Shown here: in pieces, positions 5,914 through 8,620 of the stretch | Position numbering within the stretch: position 1 is the stretch's first letter | Layout: every line of letters starts with the position of its first letter | Assembly (NCBI RefSeq): GCF_946479755.1 | Contig: NZ_CAMLHC010000062.1 | Span: 1 to 8,620, forward strand | Reading direction: 5' to 3' | Source: an uncultured Chitinophaga sp. | GTDB lineage: Bacteria > Bacteroidota > Bacteroidia > Chitinophagales > Chitinophagaceae | Length of the DNA: 8,620 nucleotides | Program-made: the position numbers and the translations under genes | Notes under the pieces: generated by a model | Told to the model about the DNA's origin: nothing | Database searches by the model: none | Seen by the model: the letters and a program-made list of their open reading frames with translations, nothing else

Positions 5914-6342
5914 TTATACGATTTCCACCAGTTCCAGATCAAACACCAGGTCCTGACCAGCCAGCGGGTGGTTAGCATCCAGGGTGATGAACTCAGAACC
6001 CACAGCAGCAACTCTAACCTGGAAAACCTGGCCTTCAGGATTGCTCATCTGCAGTTCCATACCCACTTCCGGGTTCAGGTCAGGAGGAATATTTGCTTTA
6101 GGAAATTCCATGATCATTTCATCATTCTTCGGACCATATGCCTGATCAACAGGGATATGAATTGTTTTCTTCTCGCCCGGCTTCATATCCAGTACACCGT
6201 TCTCAAAGCCTTTGATCACCATGTGCGCACCAACTTTGAACTCCAGCGGCGCTCTGCCCTCGGAGGAATCAAACATGGTACCGTCGGTTAAACGGCCCTG
6301 ATAGTGCACTTTCACAGTATCCCCGTTTTTAACAGCTTGCAT
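5914..6342 (-). CDS. FKBP-type peptidyl-prolyl cis-trans isomerase, SlyD-like
   Basis: A 142-residue protein that should catalyse cis-trans isomerisation of X-Pro bonds and act as a folding helper in the cytoplasm; no signal peptide is present. The FKBP domain is split as in SlyD. The first part (1-70) contains VKVHYQGRLTDGTMFDSSEG (10-29), the active-site VIKGFENGVLDMKPGEKK (42-59) and PVDQAYG (64-70). An insert-in-flap chaperone domain (about 71-125) follows, and the FKBP fold closes with LDANHPLAGQDLVFDLELVEI (121-141). DANHPLAG is a hallmark of the SlyD subgroup. The histidine- and cysteine-rich metal-binding tail of E. coli SlyD is absent, since the protein ends right after the FKBP fold. 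The gene is divergent from namZ across 103 bases and convergent with the thioesterase. Confidence 0.95.
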   Translation of the reverse strand: MQAVKNGDTVKVHYQGRLTDGTMFDSSEGRAPLEFKVGAHMVIKGFENGVLDMKPGEKKTIHIPVDQAYGPKNDEMIMEFPKANIPPDLNPEVGMELQMSNPEGQVFQVRVAAVGSEFITLDANHPLAGQDLVFDLELVEIV

Positions 6343-6371
6343 AAATTAGTTGTTTATAGTGAATAATAGCC

Positions 6372-6379
6372 GCAAGATA
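6372..6379 (-). promoter_or_regulatory. Possible degenerate -7 box for the FKBP gene
   Basis: Minus-strand TATCTTGC keeps four of the six fixed bases of TAnnTTTG and lies 29 bases before the FKBP ATG, inside the 103-base divergent gap. It shares GTATCTT with the candidate box on the other strand. This is a weak match and no -33 element is clear. Confidence 0.25.
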
Positions 6380-6432
6380 CTAAAACAGACCATATATCAC
6401 CATTTTTTCTCACTGCCATACGGGTTTTGCCG

Positions 6433-6440
6433 TATCTTAA
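6433..6440 (+). promoter_or_regulatory. Possible degenerate -7 box for the NamZ gene
   Basis: TATCTTAA keeps four of the six fixed bases of TAnnTTTG and stands five bases before the ATG at 6446, within the 4-6 base spacing seen at pepT, the CWC gene and fmt. The position supports 6446 as the real start even though the match is imperfect. Confidence 0.35.
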
Positions 6441-6445
6441 CAGGC

Positions 6446-7618
6446 ATGAACCGTATATTAATCCTCTGCACGCTTTTATGCTGCCTGCTGACCTCCACGC
6501 AGGCGCAGTACGCCTCCCATGTGATACCGGGAGCCGCGCAAACCAACCAGTACCTGCCGCTGCTGCAAAACAAGCGGGTGGCCCTGCTCGTCAACCAAAC
6601 CGCGACTATCGGCCAGACACACCTGGTAGACACACTGCTGAAACTACAGGTACGCATCACCAAAATCTTCAGCCCTGAGCACGGCTTTCGCGGACAGGCC
6701 GACGCCGGCGAAAAGGTCGGTAACAGTACCGATAAAAATACCGGGCTACCTGTTGTATCCCTCTACGGCCAGCACCGCAAAGCCACTGCTGCCGACCTGC
6801 AGGACGTAGACGTGCTCATCTTCGACGTACAGGACGTAGGCGCCCGCTTTTATACCTACATCTCCTCCCTGCAGGAACTGATGGAGTCTGCCGCAGCCAA
6901 CGACAAACCCATCATCGTGCTCGACCGGCCCAATCCCAATGGCGACTATGTAGACGGGCCCATACTGGACACAGCCTTCCGCTCTTTTGTAGGCATGCAG
7001 CCCGTTCCCATCGTACACGGCATGACCGTAGGAGAATATGCACAGATGCTCAACGGTGAAGGCTGGCTCCACAAAGGCGTCAAATGCCGGTTGACCGTTA
7101 TCCCCTGCGAAAATTACACACACCACACGTACTACAGGCTGCCGGTAGCACCGTCACCCAATCTGCCTGACATGGCTGCGGTGAACCTGTATACTTCCCT
7201 CTGTTTCTTCGAGGGCACACCTGTCAGCCTTGGACGCGGCACCGACAAGCCTTTCCAGCTGTTTGGCTCTCCGTTGTTCCCCAAGAAAGGATTTTCCTTT
7301 ACGCCGCGCAGCGTGCCCGGCGCTAAAAATCCGCCGCTGAAAGACCAGCTGTGTTATGGCTTCGACCTGAGCAAAGCGCCCGAAGCAGCACCTGCAAAAG
7401 ACCGCCGGATAGCGCTGAAATGGTTGTTACAGGCTTACGCATTATATCCCGAAAAAGATAAGTTCTTCAACAGCTTCTTTAATAAGCTGGCAGGTAATGC
7501 CCAGTTACAGCAGCAGATCAAAAACGGCCTGTCAGAAACGGACATCCGTAAAAGCTGGGAACCGGGACTGCAGCAGTTTAAAGCCATCCGTGCAAAATAC
7601 CTGCTGTACGAGGAATAA
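6446..7618 (+). CDS. namZ: Secreted exo-beta-N-acetylmuramidase NamZ family protein (DUF1343)
   Basis: A 390-residue exported protein of the DUF1343 family. Characterised members (NamZ of Bacillus subtilis, formerly YbbC, and of Tannerella forsythia; glycoside hydrolase family 171) release N-acetylmuramic acid from the non-reducing end of peptidoglycan fragments. Residues 1-20 form a signal peptide: MNR, a hydrophobic core, then STQA before Gln21. The cysteines in the core do not fit a lipobox. Family motifs follow in order: FSPEHGFRG (75-83, with a Glu likely in the active site), SLYG (105-108), DVQDVGARFYTY (127-138), VLDRPNPNG (158-166), HGMTVGEYA (191-199) and EGTPVSLGRGTDKPFQ (256-271). 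The in-frame ATG at 6350 would add 32 residues (with HHFF and other non-signal sequence) in front of a complete signal peptide, so 6446 is chosen. Its activity suggests cell-wall recycling or peptidoglycan scavenging in the periplasm. fmt starts 20 bases downstream. Confidence 0.9.
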   Translation: MNRILILCTLLCCLLTSTQAQYASHVIPGAAQTNQYLPLLQNKRVALLVNQTATIGQTHLVDTLLKLQVRITKIFSPEHGFRGQADAGEKVGNSTDKNTGLPVVSLYGQHRKATAADLQDVDVLIFDVQDVGARFYTYISSLQELMESAAANDKPIIVLDRPNPNGDYVDGPILDTAFRSFVGMQPVPIVHGMTVGEYAQMLNGEGWLHKGVKCRLTVIPCENYTHHTYYRLPVAPSPNLPDMAAVNLYTSLCFFEGTPVSLGRGTDKPFQLFGSPLFPKKGFSFTPRSVPGAKNPPLKDQLCYGFDLSKAPEAAPAKDRRIALKWLLQAYALYPEKDKFFNSFFNKLAGNAQLQQQIKNGLSETDIRKSWEPGLQQFKAIRAKYLLYEE

Positions 7619-7624
7619 TTGATT

Positions 7625-7632
7625 TACTTTTG
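7625..7632 (+). promoter_or_regulatory. TAnnTTTG -7 promoter box for fmt
   Basis: TACTTTTG is a full match to the Bacteroidota -7 consensus and lies in the 20-base gap after the NamZ stop, six bases before the fmt ATG at 7639. It would give a message with almost no leader. It also overlaps the alternative TTG start at 7630, which makes that start unlikely. No clear -33 TTG is seen. Confidence 0.5.
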
Positions 7633-7638
7633 CGGTCT

Positions 7639-8565
7639 ATGGATAAACAGCTTCGCATCGTTTTTATGGGGACGCCTGATTTCGCAGTAGCATCCCTTGA
7701 TATACTGGTAGAGAACGGATTTAATATCGTGGGCGTGATCACCGCGCCTGACAAGCCCGCTGGCCGCGGCCTGCAAATGCAGGAGAGCGCCGTTAAAAAA
7801 TATGCAGTCAGCAAAGGACTGCCGGTATTACAACCGGAGAAACTGAAAAATCCCGAATTCATTGCACAGCTGGCCGCCCTCAAGGCAGACCTGCAGGTGG
7901 TGGTGGCTTTCCGTATGCTGCCGGAAGTAGTGTGGAATATGCCGCCGGAGGGCACCATCAACGTACATGCGTCACTGTTGCCTAACTACCGCGGCGCCGC
8001 GCCCATCAACTGGGCTATCATCAACGGGGAAACAACTTCCGGCGTTACCACCTTCAAACTGCAGCATGAAATCGATACCGGCGATATCCTCCTGGCCGAC
8101 AAGGTCACCATCCGCGAAGATGAAACGGCCGGCGAACTGCATGATGAACTGATGCATACAGGCGCCCGGCTGCTGTTGAAAACCGTACAGGCCATTGCTG
8201 CCGGCAATGCACAGGAAACGCCGCAGGCAAACATCCCCGCTGCTGATATCAAACATGCGCCGAAAATATTCAAGGAAACCTGTCAGATCAACTGGCAGGA
8301 GCCGTTGGACAAGATATATAATCTCGTGCGGGGCCTGAGCCCCTACCCTGCCGCCTGGACAACGTTGCAGGGCAAAACCATCAAAATATACAAAGCGCAT
8401 AAGGAACCGGGAAAACCGTCCATCGCCCCCGGCGAATTCGACACAGACCAAAAAACCTATGTACGAATGGCTGCGCCGGATGGTTACCTTTATCTCGATG
8501 AAGTACAGCTGGAAGGCAAGAAACGGATGGATATCGAAGCGTTTCTGCGGGGATACCGTTTTTAG
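7639..8565 (+). CDS. fmt: Methionyl-tRNA formyltransferase
   Basis: A 308-residue cytoplasmic enzyme (E. coli Fmt has 315) that transfers a formyl group from 10-formyltetrahydrofolate to methionyl-initiator tRNA, so that translation can start with fMet. The N-terminal catalytic domain (about 1-190) opens with RIVFMGTPDFAVASL and contains ITAPDKPAGRG (34-44). The catalytic triad is present: Asn108 and His110 in INVHASLLP, and Asp146 in HEIDTGDI. The formyl-folate signature SLLPNYRGAAPINWAI spans 112-127. The smaller C-terminal tRNA-binding domain (about 205-300) includes INWQEPLDKIYNLVRGLSPYPAAWT. The ATG at 7639 (MDKQLRIVFMG) is preferred over a TTG nine bases earlier, which would overlap the promoter box. 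The stop TAG (8563-8565) is immediately followed by a repeat unit. Confidence 0.97.
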   Translation: MDKQLRIVFMGTPDFAVASLDILVENGFNIVGVITAPDKPAGRGLQMQESAVKKYAVSKGLPVLQPEKLKNPEFIAQLAALKADLQVVVAFRMLPEVVWNMPPEGTINVHASLLPNYRGAAPINWAIINGETTSGVTTFKLQHEIDTGDILLADKVTIREDETAGELHDELMHTGARLLLKTVQAIAAGNAQETPQANIPAADIKHAPKIFKETCQINWQEPLDKIYNLVRGLSPYPAAWTTLQGKTIKIYKAHKEPGKPSIAPGEFDTDQKTYVRMAAPDGYLYLDEVQLEGKKRMDIEAFLRGYRF

Positions 8566-8620
8566 TCTCGCAAAGCACGCAAAGAACTTTGTAAATAAGT
8601 AAGAACGCAAAGGAGCGAAG
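8566..8620 (+). repeat. Third copy of the intergenic repeat unit, cut by the window edge
   Basis: This unit begins directly after the fmt stop and shares CTCGCAAAG (8567-8575), GTAAATAA (8591-8598) and TAAGAACGCAAAG (8600-8612) with the unit after prmC (119-127, 142-149 and 152-164). The distance from head to core is 33 bases in both. The bases TAGTCTCGCA at 8563-8572, including the stop codon, are identical to those spanning the exbD stop on the minus strand (301-292). The unit has the same direction as the gene before it. It runs off the window, so an inverted partner cannot be seen. Confidence 0.85.

Noticed and set aside
6350..6445. N-terminal extension of the NamZ protein from an upstream ATG
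   Set aside because: It would bury a complete signal peptide 32 residues inside the protein and extend across the candidate promoter box.

Overview
The window looks like ordinary chromosomal DNA from a Bacteroidota bacterium, most likely a member of the Chitinophagaceae such as Chitinophaga. Three things point there. The protein sequences have a Bacteroidota character (ExbB/ExbD, SlyD-like FKBP, NamZ/DUF1343, CWC protein). Several starts lack a Shine-Dalgarno sequence and instead carry a TAnnTTTG -7 box. Base composition is roughly balanced. The genus is inferred from resemblance only.

Layout from left to right: the last 46 codons of prmC (+); a roughly 180-bp palindromic repeat; a leftward set of exbD, exbB and pepT (-); a 196-bp AT-rich divergent gap; metE (+); a small cysteine-rich CWC protein and a hotdog acyl-CoA thioesterase as a two-gene unit (+); a 59-bp convergent gap with hairpins; a SlyD-like FKBP prolyl isomerase (-); a 103-bp divergent gap; a secreted NamZ-type exo-muramidase (+); fmt (+); and a second copy of the repeat unit running off the right edge.

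The genes are housekeeping functions rather than one pathway. PrmC (release-factor methylation) and Fmt (initiator-tRNA formylation) serve translation. MetE makes methionine. PepT trims tripeptides. ExbB/ExbD supplies proton-motive force to TonB- or Tol-type envelope transport. NamZ releases MurNAc from peptidoglycan fragments. The FKBP assists folding.

I found no defence system, phage, transposase, CRISPR array or RNA gene. The most unusual signal is the intergenic repeat family. Three units begin at, or within a few bases of, the 3' end of a gene and lie in the same orientation as that gene. Two of them (after prmC and exbD) face each other and form a very long perfect hairpin, and the prmC reading frame runs into its copy. 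A second recurring pattern is the placement of TAnnTTTG boxes only 4 to 6 bases before start codons, which suggests leaderless or nearly leaderless transcripts.
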